Assembly (NCBI GenBank): GCA_002753155.1 | Contig: PDZW01000009.1 | Location: 41,471-105,470 of the forward strand | Direction of reading: 5' to 3' | Origin: Alphaproteobacteria bacterium WMHbin7 | GTDB taxonomy: Bacteria > Pseudomonadota > Alphaproteobacteria > Rhodospirillales > WMHbin7 | DNA: 64,000 bases | Part shown: piece by piece, positions 33,791 to 41,417 of the stretch | Layout of the letters: every line of letters begins with the position of its first letter | Numbering within the stretch: the stretch's first letter is position 1 | Made by a program: the position numbers and the translations under genes | The notes under the pieces: model-generated | What the model was told of the DNA's origin: nothing | Databases searched by the model: none | What the model saw: only the letters and a program-made list of their open reading frames with translations

Positions 33791-34021
33791 ATGACGGAAC
33801 CCGATCTTAGCTGGGACGACATCCGCCTCCAGCGCAAGCCATTGCTTGAGAAAGCCCTGGCCGTTCTGGAACGTCATCGCAATCAAAGGGATTTTCGCCT
33901 GGTCGCCACGCTGTCCTATGCCAAGGCAAAGGAGTGGGCCGACTATGCCCAGGATCTGCGCGACGTGACCTTGCAAGAGAATCCCAACACCGTGATATGG
34001 CCCGAGGAACCCGCCGATTAG
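33791..34021 (+). CDS. Tail fibre assembly chaperone-like protein 2 (half-size)
   Basis: 76 residues. The end WADYAQDLRDVTLQENPN followed by TVIWPEEP is clearly related to the C-terminal half of the preceding chaperone (YRQQLRDITRQTDPN, IAWPVEP), so it looks like a partial duplication that kept only that half. The N-terminal half (DDIRLQRKPLLEKALAVL) is helical. It may serve the same fibre or be a leftover. A terminator follows at 34049. Confidence 0.75.
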   Translation: MTEPDLSWDDIRLQRKPLLEKALAVLERHRNQRDFRLVATLSYAKAKEWADYAQDLRDVTLQENPNTVIWPEEPAD

Positions 34022-34048
34022 GGGGAACATGCTTCGCGCCATGTGCCG

Positions 34049-34073
34049 GGCCGGGATTTCCCCGGCCTTTTTT
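34049..34073 (+). terminator. Rho-independent terminator after the fibre module
   Basis: GGCCGG (34049-34054) pairs with CCGGCC (34062-34067) and is followed by TTTTTT (34068-34073). It ends the tail/fibre transcript before the lysis genes. Confidence 0.8.
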
Positions 34074-34100
34074 ATGTCTCAACGAAAGGAGCAAGAACCG

Positions 34101-34268
34101 ATGTTCACCTGGATTCTGGAACGCTTGAAGGAACCCTCGAGCTGGGCGGGCCTGTCCGCCCTGGCCTTGGCCGTGGGCTTGAATGATGCCGAATGGGCCG
34201 CCATCGGCCAGGCCGGTGCCGCCATCGCCGCCGCCGTTGCGGTGGTGGTGAAGGAGCGGGCGGCCTGA
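34101..34268 (+). CDS. Holin-like small membrane protein
   Basis: 55 residues, AAGGAGCAAG before the ATG. An N-terminal amphipathic part (TWILERLKEPSSW) is followed by a Gly/Ala-rich membrane region (about 17-51, with AAIGQAGAAIAAAVAVVV) and ends with basic/acidic KERAA. Size, composition and position right before overlapping spanins fit a holin, which would open the inner membrane at lysis. No endolysin of lysozyme type is next to it; the M23 peptidase at 36864 may serve. The stop overlaps the next ATG (TGATG). Confidence 0.7.
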   Translation: MFTWILERLKEPSSWAGLSALALAVGLNDAEWAAIGQAGAAIAAAVAVVVKERAA

Positions 34269-34474
34269 TGGCCGCCTTCTTCCTGAACCTGGCGGGAACG
34301 CTTCTTCGCTGGCTGCCCCTGGCGGCGGTCTGGCTTTGCGGAAATCGCAGCGCCCAAGCGAAGATGGCCGCCCAGGGGCTGGAACATGCCATTCAGGCGA
34401 AGGCTATCGATGAGGATGTGGCTCGTCTTGACGACGCTGCTCTTCATCGCGAGTTGCACGACCAGAGCAAGTGA
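34268..34474 (+). CDS. Inner-membrane spanin subunit (Rz-like)
   Basis: 68 residues. One N-terminal membrane helix (MAAFFLNLAGTLLRWLPLAA) and a short helical periplasmic part (MAAQGLEHAIQAKAIDED, LDDAALHRELHDQ). The 3' third is overlapped in another frame by a lipoprotein gene, the classic Rz/Rz1 arrangement. Spanins join both membranes and disrupt the outer membrane at the end of phage lysis. It is shorter than lambda Rz but similar in layout. Confidence 0.72.
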   Translation: MAAFFLNLAGTLLRWLPLAAVWLCGNRSAQAKMAAQGLEHAIQAKAIDEDVARLDDAALHRELHDQSK

Positions 34475-34583
34475 CTGCGCGTGGGTCGGCATGATCAAGG
34501 TTGATCCTGCCGACAGTCTCAGCAGAGCCCTGGCCGAGCAGATCGTCGCCCATAACCGCAAGGTCAAGGCTTTCTGTCGCTGA
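34410..34583 (+). CDS. Outer-membrane spanin lipoprotein (Rz1-like)
   Basis: 57 residues from MRMWLVLTTLL. A lipobox LFIASC places the lipid anchor at about Cys14, and the mature part (CTTRASDCAWVGMIKVDPAD) is short. The gene starts within the i-spanin gene in a different frame and extends 109 bases beyond its stop. Together these two products should form the spanin complex. Confidence 0.72.
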   Translation: MRMWLVLTTLLFIASCTTRASDCAWVGMIKVDPADSLSRALAEQIVAHNRKVKAFCR

Positions 34584-34596
34584 CCCTGCATCGCAA

Positions 34597-34637
34597 GAAA
34601 CCGCCCGCTCCAGCCATGGGGCGGGCGGTTTCGTTTT
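34597..34637 (+). terminator. Rho-independent terminator after the lysis genes
   Basis: GAAACCGCCCGC (34597-34608) pairs perfectly with 34621-34632 and is followed by GTTTTCG. It separates the lysis genes from the terminase module. Confidence 0.8.
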
Positions 34638-34660
34638 CGTCTTTGCAAAGGATTCCTTAA

Positions 34661-34990
34661 ATGACCACCGATGACCTTGAAGCTCTGAAACGTCAACTGA
34701 GGCTGCTGCTGCCCGAGCGGATTTTGCATGCTGCCGAACGCTATGGCGATTTCGCGGGCCAGGTGCCCAGCGAAACGGCCAAGGAATTCGCAGCCCATCA
34801 CGCGGCCTGCAAATCGGCGCTGGCCCATATCGATCTTCTGGTCAAGCTTCTGCGCTGGGCCGCCGATGAAGCCGGTTTGGATGAGGAGAAGGAGAAGGAA
34901 AAAACGCCGGGCGAGGCGGATTTTCTGATCCGTGCCCGCGAAGCCCTGGAACGCGAAGAGACGGACGACGATGAGGATGACGCGCCATGA
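34661..34990 (+). CDS. Probable terminase small subunit
   Basis: 109 residues, helical, with a very acidic tail (EREETDDDEDDAP). It lies directly before terL with a four-base overlap (ATGA), the usual place of the DNA-recognising small subunit in podovirus clusters. The core (LPERILHAAERYGDFAGQVP, AHIDLLVKLLRWAADEAG) shows no obvious helix-turn-helix, so assignment rests on position and size. Confidence 0.6.
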   Translation: MTTDDLEALKRQLRLLLPERILHAAERYGDFAGQVPSETAKEFAAHHAACKSALAHIDLLVKLLRWAADEAGLDEEKEKEKTPGEADFLIRAREALEREETDDDEDDAP

Positions 34991-36477
34991 CCAAGGCCAG
35001 CTTCACCGAATTCGTCTGGATCTGGAACGAGCATCAGGCCCAGGGAACGCCCCTGCTTCACAAACGCATCGCCCGCTGGCTGGAAGCGCGCCTGAATGGG
35101 CATGAACGCGAATTGCTGCTGATGGCCTTCAGAGGATCGGGCAAATCGACCCTGGTCGGACTGTTTTGCGCCTGGATGCTGGCCAGGCGTCCCAATACGC
35201 GGATTCTGGTGCTGGCGGCCGATCTGGCCCTGGCCCGCAAGATGGTGCGCAACGTCAAGCGCATCGTCGAGCGCCATCCGCTGACCAAGGGATTGAAGCC
35301 CAAAAACCGCGATCAGTGGGCGGCCGATCAGTTCACCGTGGTCAGGCCCTCGGAGCTGCGCGATCCCTCGATGCTGGCCAAGGGCATCGGAGCCAATGTC
35401 ACGGGATCGCGGGCCGATGTCGTGATCTGCGACGATGTCGAGGTGCCCAACACCTCGGACAGCGTGCCCAAGCGGGCCGATCTGCGCCAGCGTCTGTTCG
35501 AGCTGGATTTCGTGCTGGTGCCGGGTGGGCTGCATCTGTATGTCGGCACACCGCACAGCTATTACACCATCTATGCAGCAGTGCCGCGCATCGAGGCGGG
35601 CGAGACCGAGCCTTTTCTGAATGGATTTTCCCGCCTCGAACTGGCGGTGTTGGATGCCAAGGGCCGTTCGCGTTGGCCTGAGCGTTTTCCTCTGGAGCGC
35701 ATCGCCAAGCTTAAGCGTCGCACCGGCCCCAACAAGTTCGACAGTCAGATGATGCTGCGTCCGGTCAATATCGCCGAGGGCAGGCTGGACCCCGACCGGC
35801 TGCGTCTCTACGAAGCCGAACTTGACTACAGCGAAGGCAACGGATCGGCGCGCCTGCTGCTGAACGGCAAGCGTCTGGTCTCGGCTTCCTGCTGGTGGGA
35901 CCCCTCGTTCGGAAATCCCGAGAAGGGCGACGCCTCGGTGATCGCCTGCATCTTTACCGACGAGGAAGGCGGCTACTGGCTGCACCGCATCGCCTATCTC
36001 AAGCATGATCCGGCCCTGGTGGGGGAGGCCGACGAGGCAACGCAGCTTTGCCGTCAGGCGGCGCTGTTCGCCAAAGACCTCTACCTGCCCGCCATCCGCC
36101 TGGAAGGCAACGGCATCGGCAAGTTCCTGCCCGGCCTGTTGCGCCGCGAGACCAAGCGTCTCGGGCTTAAATTGGCGGTGGTGGAGACGCACAGCCACAC
36201 CAACAAGGATAAGCGCATCGTCGATGCTTTCGATGCCGTGCTGGCAGCCGGTGCGCTGAATGCCCATCGCTCGGTCTGGGCAACCCCCTTCATCACCGAG
36301 ATGCGTGAATGGCGGGCGGGCGGAAAGTGCAAGGACGACGGGCTGGATGCGGTGGCGGGATGCCTTTTGGCCGAACCGGTGCGCCTTAATCAGGCCGCCA
36401 CGGCACCGCTTCAGCATCAGAAACAAGATTGGCGCCCGGGTGCGCCCATCAAGGTCGGCAACGATTTCGATCTTTAG
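34987..36477 (+). CDS. Terminase large subunit
   Basis: 496 residues. The ATPase-nuclease motor that packages DNA into the prohead. Walker A is AFRGSGKST (about residues 47-55) and Walker B VVICDDVEV (about 144-152); the C-terminal nuclease part has acidic residues in SCWWDPSFGNPEKGDASV, then VVETHSHTNKDKRIVDAFDA and DDGLDAVAGC, consistent with an RNase H-like fold. All core motifs appear intact. It is placed after lysis genes rather than before the portal, a circular permutation seen in several podovirus lineages. Confidence 0.92.
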   Translation: MTKASFTEFVWIWNEHQAQGTPLLHKRIARWLEARLNGHERELLLMAFRGSGKSTLVGLFCAWMLARRPNTRILVLAADLALARKMVRNVKRIVERHPLTKGLKPKNRDQWAADQFTVVRPSELRDPSMLAKGIGANVTGSRADVVICDDVEVPNTSDSVPKRADLRQRLFELDFVLVPGGLHLYVGTPHSYYTIYAAVPRIEAGETEPFLNGFSRLELAVLDAKGRSRWPERFPLERIAKLKRRTGPNKFDSQMMLRPVNIAEGRLDPDRLRLYEAELDYSEGNGSARLLLNGKRLVSASCWWDPSFGNPEKGDASVIACIFTDEEGGYWLHRIAYLKHDPALVGEADEATQLCRQAALFAKDLYLPAIRLEGNGIGKFLPGLLRRETKRLGLKLAVVETHSHTNKDKRIVDAFDAVLAAGALNAHRSVWATPFITEMREWRAGGKCKDDGLDAVAGCLLAEPVRLNQAATAPLQHQKQDWRPGAPIKVGNDFDL

Positions 36478-36486
36478 GAGGAAAGC

Positions 36487-36804
36487 ATGAGTCAACATTG
36501 GAGCATTGATCTGATCTGGTGGATCAGCGCGGTCGAACTGCCGGTTCTGGCCGGCCTGTTCTGGCTGGTCTGGAAGACCAGGCGCGATCTCGACGAGGCG
36601 ATGGATGCTGAGCGCGCCCATGTGCAGTCGTCGTTGATCGATCTGCGGGAGGCCTTGAGCGCTTACAAGCTTGAGGTCGCCAAATCCTACGCCTCGATTG
36701 GCTATATCAAGGATATCGAACGGCGCCTGACCGAGCATCTGGTGCGCATCGAAGCCAAGCTGGATGGGGCTCAGGCGCATCTGGCGGAGCGAGCGCGGCT
36801 GTGA
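36487..36804 (+). CDS. Membrane-anchored coiled-coil phage protein
   Basis: 105 residues, GGAGG before the ATG. One membrane helix near the N-terminus (LIWWISAVELPVLAGLFWLV) and a cytosolic or periplasmic coiled coil for the rest (RRDLDEAMDAERAHVQSSL, IERRLTEHLVRIEAKLDGA). It lies between terL and the M23 peptidase. It could be a holin-associated or spanin-like factor, but no family is recognised. Confidence 0.65.
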   Translation: MSQHWSIDLIWWISAVELPVLAGLFWLVWKTRRDLDEAMDAERAHVQSSLIDLREALSAYKLEVAKSYASIGYIKDIERRLTEHLVRIEAKLDGAQAHLAERARL

Positions 36805-36863
36805 TCGGCTGTAATCAGGTTGGACGGTTTTTTCTTCAAAAACAGAGGAGGAGGAGAGTTGAC

Positions 36864-37613
36864 ATGAAGGAAGCCTTGCAAGCGCTGATCGACGACAAGC
36901 GCTATTGGAATGATCGCCATCCCGAGCATGAGGCCTATCGTGCTTTCGTGGCGCAGGAATTCAAGCGGGCCTATCCGGGCCTGCATCGACCGACCGGTCT
37001 TGAGCCGATGGGTGGCGCAGGCGGTCCGGGTCTGATCCATGTGCGCTCGTATGAGCAGGTGCGCGACGGCCAACTGGTTCAGGTCGCGGAGCATCAGCGC
37101 GGCGGCCCCGGAGCCGGGCAGGAGGCCAAGGGTGGGTCGGCCAAGGGATTGCCGACGATGACCAATCCGGTTTCGAATGGAAAAAAGCGCGGTTGTGATG
37201 GGAGGCCATATGGGTGTGGGCATTATGAGGCTGATCGCGATGGTGGACGAAAGCACAAAGGAGTCGATATTGCCGTCGAACCTGGTCAGGACGTCCATAG
37301 CCCGGTCACGGGAACAGTCGAAGGCCCCCCCTTCGATCCATATGGGTCAAGCAATGACATGTCAAAGCGCGGGAAGTACAAGGCGGTTTCCATTCGCACC
37401 GAGGATGGGCACCTTGTCCGGGTGATGTATATCGATCCCGATGTCAAATCGGGGCAAAAGGTTGAGGCGGCAAAAACGCGGATCGGCACCTCGCAGGATC
37501 TTTCTAAAATCTATCCCCCCGTCGGAAATACCAAAATGACCAATCACGTCCATATTGACGTTCAGAAGAAAGGTGAATTCAAGGACCCGACACAGATAAT
37601 CTTCGGGAAATGA
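36864..37613 (+). CDS. M23-family peptidase with N-terminal scaffold-like motif
   Basis: 249 residues; a strong AGGAGGAGGAG lies before the ATG at 36864. Residues about 3-42 (DDKRYWNDRHPEHEAYRAFV, then FKRAYPG) mirror the C-terminal end of the scaffold protein at 24383-25069. A Gly-rich linker follows, then an M23 (LytM) domain at about 130-245 with zinc-ligand motifs HKGVDIA and HVHIDV. It likely cuts peptide crosslinks in peptidoglycan. No signal peptide is seen, so it must leave with holin help or be carried in the virion. It is the last gene of the phage cluster. Confidence 0.78.
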   Translation: MKEALQALIDDKRYWNDRHPEHEAYRAFVAQEFKRAYPGLHRPTGLEPMGGAGGPGLIHVRSYEQVRDGQLVQVAEHQRGGPGAGQEAKGGSAKGLPTMTNPVSNGKKRGCDGRPYGCGHYEADRDGGRKHKGVDIAVEPGQDVHSPVTGTVEGPPFDPYGSSNDMSKRGKYKAVSIRTEDGHLVRVMYIDPDVKSGQKVEAAKTRIGTSQDLSKIYPPVGNTKMTNHVHIDVQKKGEFKDPTQIIFGK

Positions 37614-37631
37614 TGAAAAAGGGGGTGGCGA

Positions 37632-38108
37632 TCAGTCCACCCCCTCGGTTGCCCAGTCGACAATGTGCCATCCCTGGGCGACAGGCTTGACGAAGATTTC
37701 TGACCGGCATCCATGCGGGCACCAGGGAAACATGACACTCAGATCGAGAACTTCCACTCTGACATTTCCGGGTTTCATCCATTCTGTGTCGCCGAGGCTT
37801 TTTGGGACATCTGCCGCGCGGATTTGTTTTACGGAAAGAATTTTGTAACTTATGCCTCCCGGCCTTCCCAAGGCATTGATATCAAGCACCCCCACGCGAT
37901 TGCACAGCTCCCGGTCATTCCTCGCTATGCAGGCCAAGAAAGTTTCCACTGCGCAGACCGGCGAAACCGGATTCCCGATACAGGTCGAGGTCCCTGCGGT
38001 CGAGGTGATGAGTCGCACCTGTCTCGGGTCGATCTTTTCGCTTGCCCAGGCCATTCCGGCGCAACTCATCGCCAAAACAGCAGCAAGTCTCAGCCAAAGT
38101 GGTCTCAT
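37632..38108 (-). CDS. Secreted hypothetical protein, Cys-rich
   Basis: 158 residues from MRPLWLRL (an earlier in-frame ATG at 38132 would only lengthen the signal). A signal peptide ends near GMAWASEK. The mature part has seven Cys (STCIGNPVSPVCAVETFLACI, ELCNRV, PWCPHGCRS), enough for several disulfides, and fits a small periplasmic or secreted domain. It is convergent with the phage M23 gene (18 bases apart) and precedes no obvious partner except the next secreted protein upstream. Function unknown. Confidence 0.65.
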   Translation of the reverse strand: MRPLWLRLAAVLAMSCAGMAWASEKIDPRQVRLITSTAGTSTCIGNPVSPVCAVETFLACIARNDRELCNRVGVLDINALGRPGGISYKILSVKQIRAADVPKSLGDTEWMKPGNVRVEVLDLSVMFPWCPHGCRSEIFVKPVAQGWHIVDWATEGVD

Positions 38109-38165
38109 GTCATTCTCGCAAACAACGCACAAGTGCCATGGAGGCCAACGTGAAAAAGGGAATGT

Positions 38166-38957
38166 TCATGTGCAGGCAACGCTCCAGATATAGATCAGCC
38201 ACGAGTGGTCTTTAAGGCGCAGAATTTCAAAATTAGAGGACTCGCTCATTGCAGTTGAACCGAGGAGCTTTGACTTGCCAAGGCGCTGAATGTCTGCTGC
38301 ATCAGCAGGAACAAGCGGCTCGGAGATGCATTTTTCCGAATCAATTCGCCTGAAATGGCTGGGATTATCAAGGTCAAGGCAAATCCCATTCTTGCTCCAA
38401 TAGACCTGAGCCATTTTTGTAATGATGGGTTCCCAGACCCATGAATATCGCTCCCATCCCGGAGAAAGATGGTAAGTCGCCTTGCTGAAATTATCGGGTA
38501 TCACGACCAAAGATGTTCTGCTTCCAAATGAAATCTCCCTTGACGTCATCGTGAATTTACCCTGATGGGTAAGGAGGATGCCTCCTCCTCCTGCTCTCGC
38601 CCCTAGGGCGGGCAAGTTAAAATCATGGCAGCCCAGGGCATCGGTAGGGGAGATTGTTCTTAGGTCATAAGTTCTTTCTTCGCCGCCGTTCAGGCGGCCC
38701 TTGACCCGGATCAGAATAAGCGGGAAGTCTGGGTTGGGATCATTCATTCGAGCAGCACGAACGGCGGGGTGTTTGGCGTTCGAGTCAGCGCGTTTGCCCG
38801 GCCAGTTCAAATAGCCAGACATCGCAACGCAAGTGGGCTCTTGAGCCGGACAGTCGTCGAGGACATCGAGAACGGGTGTTTCATCGATGGCCTGGGCGTT
38901 GCTGCTCCAGGCTGTCAGGAAGAAGACAAAAAAAACTAATGTACCCATTCTGGTCAT
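38166..38957 (-). CDS. Secreted hypothetical protein
   Basis: 263 residues with a clear signal peptide (TLVFFVFFLTAWSSNAQA). The mature protein has Cys residues at scattered positions (DDCPAQEPTC, GCHDF, GICLDL, EKCIS, VACT) and a short Gly-rich turn (GARAGGGGILL). Lower GC than the flanks. It is 57 bases upstream of the next secreted gene on the same strand, so they may be one transcript. No family is recognised. The pair lies just outside the phage cluster and could be phage cargo or a host island. Confidence 0.6.
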   Translation of the reverse strand: MTRMGTLVFFVFFLTAWSSNAQAIDETPVLDVLDDCPAQEPTCVAMSGYLNWPGKRADSNAKHPAVRAARMNDPNPDFPLILIRVKGRLNGGEERTYDLRTISPTDALGCHDFNLPALGARAGGGGILLTHQGKFTMTSREISFGSRTSLVVIPDNFSKATYHLSPGWERYSWVWEPIITKMAQVYWSKNGICLDLDNPSHFRRIDSEKCISEPLVPADAADIQRLGKSKLLGSTAMSESSNFEILRLKDHSWLIYIWSVACT

Positions 38958-39071
38958 GTCGTCCTCGCCGGTAGCGTGCAGGAGAAATTTAGCCGAGATG
39001 GCGCGTCGAAGCCAATGGTGAAAACCTCACTGCCCCAGTGATTGCTGGCAATGCTGGAAGAAGGGGCTTCG

Positions 39072-39500
39072 CTAACCCAATCTTCTGGCTTTTGCCTTGC
39101 GGGTATGATGCAGAAACGCCTGGATGTCTTCCTCAGCGTAGCCGAGCAACCGGCCGAGTGCGATATCATCGCTTTCGACCGGTTCGCGCTGGCCTAGGAA
39201 CAGCGCCTTTTTCAGGATGTGAGCGGCCGCAATCCGCCAAGCCTCATTTGGAAGGGCATAGTAAAGACAGCGGATGGCAAGCTTGTCATCCGGAAGGGCA
39301 AGCGTTTCCTCCCTTGTCACAATCCGACCGGCTGCGACATGCGGGGCAAACTCGGCCTCGGGAAAATGATGGCAATGCGTGGTGACGTCGCTGAACGCGG
39401 CCAGGGGTTTCAGGCCACGCAGCATCAATTCGCATTCGCGTCCTTCGTGCGGGCCGATGCCGAGGTGGAGGGGATCAGCATTGGTTTTGCTTTGGGTCAT
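39072..39500 (-). CDS. Hypothetical protein, 142 residues
   Basis: Start chosen at MTQSKTNAD (39500). A soluble alpha/beta protein with HEGRECELMLRGLKPLAAF, FPEAEFAPHVAAGRIV and a helical end (AEEDIQAFLHHTRKAKARR). No signal peptide. The layout, with two small mixed domains, resembles unnamed accessory proteins near phages, but I cannot name a family. About 180 bases separate it from the divergent OmpA-domain gene. Confidence 0.6.
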   Translation of the reverse strand: MTQSKTNADPLHLGIGPHEGRECELMLRGLKPLAAFSDVTTHCHHFPEAEFAPHVAAGRIVTREETLALPDDKLAIRCLYYALPNEAWRIAAAHILKKALFLGQREPVESDDIALGRLLGYAEEDIQAFLHHTRKAKARRLG

Positions 39501-39683
39501 GGCTGGAAATCTAACCCGGCCCAAAGCCTCTGACCAGGGGGGCTGAGCCTGGAAGGGAATGCCCGTCATCATTCCGCCACAAGTCGATAAGAATATGCCC
39601 GCCATCACGGGAACAGTTCAGCCTAGCCCTGATGACTATTCTGGCCCTTAAGTCAGGAAACTGTGTCACGAGGAGGAAATGTT

Positions 39684-40184
39684 ATGAGGATCGGTCGACT
39701 GATTATGTTTTCCATGGTGGCTTTGGTGGTTGGAGATGCGGGGGCGGCGGAGGTCAAGGAGTGTCCGGCTCCACTCCCGAAAAACGGCATCGATTTTTCG
39801 CTTCCCTGCTTCATAAGCCGTGTCCCCCCAGACCTTATTCCCGCCGGTGATGAGAAGGTCTATTTCGAATCGGGTTCTTGGGTCCTGTCCGCAGGGGCGC
39901 GGGCGGTTCTGGACCAGCAAGCGGAAATCCTGCGCCGATATCCAACTCATCCTGTCGAAACCATCGGTTTTGCCGACAATTTGGAGGCACCGGACAGCAT
40001 CGAAAAAGAGAAGCTGGGGCAAAAGCGGGCTGCCGAGGTTCGTGCCTATCTGATCGAGAGCGGCGTTTCAGCGGCAAGGATTGCAGCGCTTGGCCGTCCC
40101 TGGCCCTCCTTCATTCCCCGCCAGGAAACCGAGGAGTCTCTGGCCGCCATGCGCCACGCCGTGACAAGGATATCGGAGCCCTGA
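39684..40184 (+). CDS. OmpA-family peptidoglycan-binding protein
   Basis: 166 residues, GAGGAGG before the ATG at 39684. A signal peptide (MFSMVALVVGDAGAA) is followed by an OmpA C-terminal domain (about 60-160): VYFESGSWVLSAGARAVLDQ, GFADNLEAPDS and LGQKRAAEVRAYLIESGV. The usual NxxLSxxRA is varied to KEKLGQKRA. There is no lipobox or beta-barrel, so it should be a free periplasmic protein or interact with a partner. It converges on the GNAT gene at 40193. Confidence 0.82.
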   Translation: MRIGRLIMFSMVALVVGDAGAAEVKECPAPLPKNGIDFSLPCFISRVPPDLIPAGDEKVYFESGSWVLSAGARAVLDQQAEILRRYPTHPVETIGFADNLEAPDSIEKEKLGQKRAAEVRAYLIESGVSAARIAALGRPWPSFIPRQETEESLAAMRHAVTRISEP

Positions 40185-40192
40185 GGCGGCTT

Positions 40193-40702
40193 CTACGCAA
40201 AGGATGTGGTTGCGACAATCTTCCCGCTTGCCTGCTCGAACGAGGCGCCCAATTTCTCCCAGAGACGTTTTGAGGCGATATTGTCATCAATGATTTGCGC
40301 CGAGACTCGCTTAAGTCCCATTTTTTTTGCGCGCTCCATCAATTGTGTCAATGCCTCAAAACCGTAGCCATTTCCTTGGAACGTGCTTCCTATCCAGTAC
40401 CCACAGAAAGCCGACGCTTGAGAGAAGTTAATGTGGCTCAGGCTGATCGAGCCGATGGCCCGTCCCTCGCCATGCGCAATCGCGTAGAATCTGGCGTTCC
40501 TCTTCAGGCACCATTCTTTCGTATAGGAAAGAACAGTCTCTTTCGTCTCCAGGGAGCGGCGTGAGGTCTGCCTGATGCTTCCAGGTAATCCCTGATCAGA
40601 ATTCAGGATCGCAGCCAGATCATCGGCCAGACGACAAGCCACTGTGTCTTGAACCTCAGCGGTGGGGGCAAGGCAAACAAGACGAATCAGACTCTGCAGC
40701 AT
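40193..40702 (-). CDS. GNAT-family N-acetyltransferase (RimJ-like)
   Basis: 169 residues from MLQSLIRLV. The acetyl-CoA site is visible in GYWIGSTFQGNGYGFEALTQ, and NIASKRLWEKLGAS is the family's C-terminal motif. The N-terminal third (ADDLAAILNSDQGLPGSIRQ) matches that of the divergent neighbour at 40871, so the two are paralogues. Substrate unknown; RimJ-like enzymes modify protein N-termini or small amines. Confidence 0.85.
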   Translation of the reverse strand: MLQSLIRLVCLAPTAEVQDTVACRLADDLAAILNSDQGLPGSIRQTSRRSLETKETVLSYTKEWCLKRNARFYAIAHGEGRAIGSISLSHINFSQASAFCGYWIGSTFQGNGYGFEALTQLMERAKKMGLKRVSAQIIDDNIASKRLWEKLGASFEQASGKIVATTSFA

Positions 40703-40870
40703 CAGTTTTGTCCAAACCAAGCGTGAATCTGAAGACTAAACCGGGCAAGGCATCTGTGCCAGTGGCAGACGATCAAAACATTTCCTTGCAGATAATACAA
40801 CTATAAGTATATTTCCCTTCGTGCCGAGCTGCTGCATTCTGGGGTAACAGGGCGTCGGGGGCAGGGGGGG

Positions 40871-41389
40871 ATGATGCGCGATACGATGAGAGGCATAAAC
40901 CTGTTTCGACTTGCTCCTGAGCCCGAGGGAAGCCAGGAAACGGCCCTTCGCTACAGCGATCAGCTTGCGGCGATTCTCAATTGTGATGAGGGTCTTCCTC
41001 CTTCCGTCAAAGGGTCGGGGACGGCACCGCCCTTGTCCGCGACCGATTTTCTTTCCTACACACAATCATGGTGCCGGGAGAAGTCGGCGCAGTCTTTTGC
41101 CATCGTCGATGAATCTGATTCAGCCGTCGGTCTGATTTCGCTGAGCCATATCGACATTGAGCGAGGCATGGCCAAATCGGGCATGTTTCTGGCAAGTCGC
41201 CATGAAGGCTTGGGGATTCCGGGCGCAGCGTTTCCTCAACTATTGAAGATGGCCCGCGCGCTTGGCATCACTCAAGTGAGTGGGGCGATACCGGAACTGG
41301 AAGCTGTTGCGGCTGACGTATGGGAGGGCTGCGGTGCAGCGCCTCGATTTGAGCCCAAGCAAGTTGTCGTAGCGCTGGCACCCGGCTGA
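40871..41389 (+). CDS. GNAT-like protein, degenerate paralogue
   Basis: 172 residues. SDQLAAILNCDEGLPPSVKG, FLSYTQSWCREKSAQ and VGLISLSHIDIERG align with the gene at 40193-40702. The acetyl-CoA loop, however, is changed to SRHEGLGIPGAAFPQ and the Asn-based C-terminal motif is lost (AVAADVWEGCGAAP), so catalytic activity is doubtful. It may be a decaying duplicate or a non-catalytic partner. The next gene, a double GNAT, begins 28 bases later. Confidence 0.75.
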   Translation: MMRDTMRGINLFRLAPEPEGSQETALRYSDQLAAILNCDEGLPPSVKGSGTAPPLSATDFLSYTQSWCREKSAQSFAIVDESDSAVGLISLSHIDIERGMAKSGMFLASRHEGLGIPGAAFPQLLKMARALGITQVSGAIPELEAVAADVWEGCGAAPRFEPKQVVVALAPG

Positions 41390-41417
41390 GGAAACAAGTG
41401 GCGTTGGAGGATGTGAC

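Noticed and set aside
34798..36780. A 660-residue minus-strand frame across the terminase gene
   Set aside because: Antisense shadow of terL; no motif, while the plus strand has Walker A and B.
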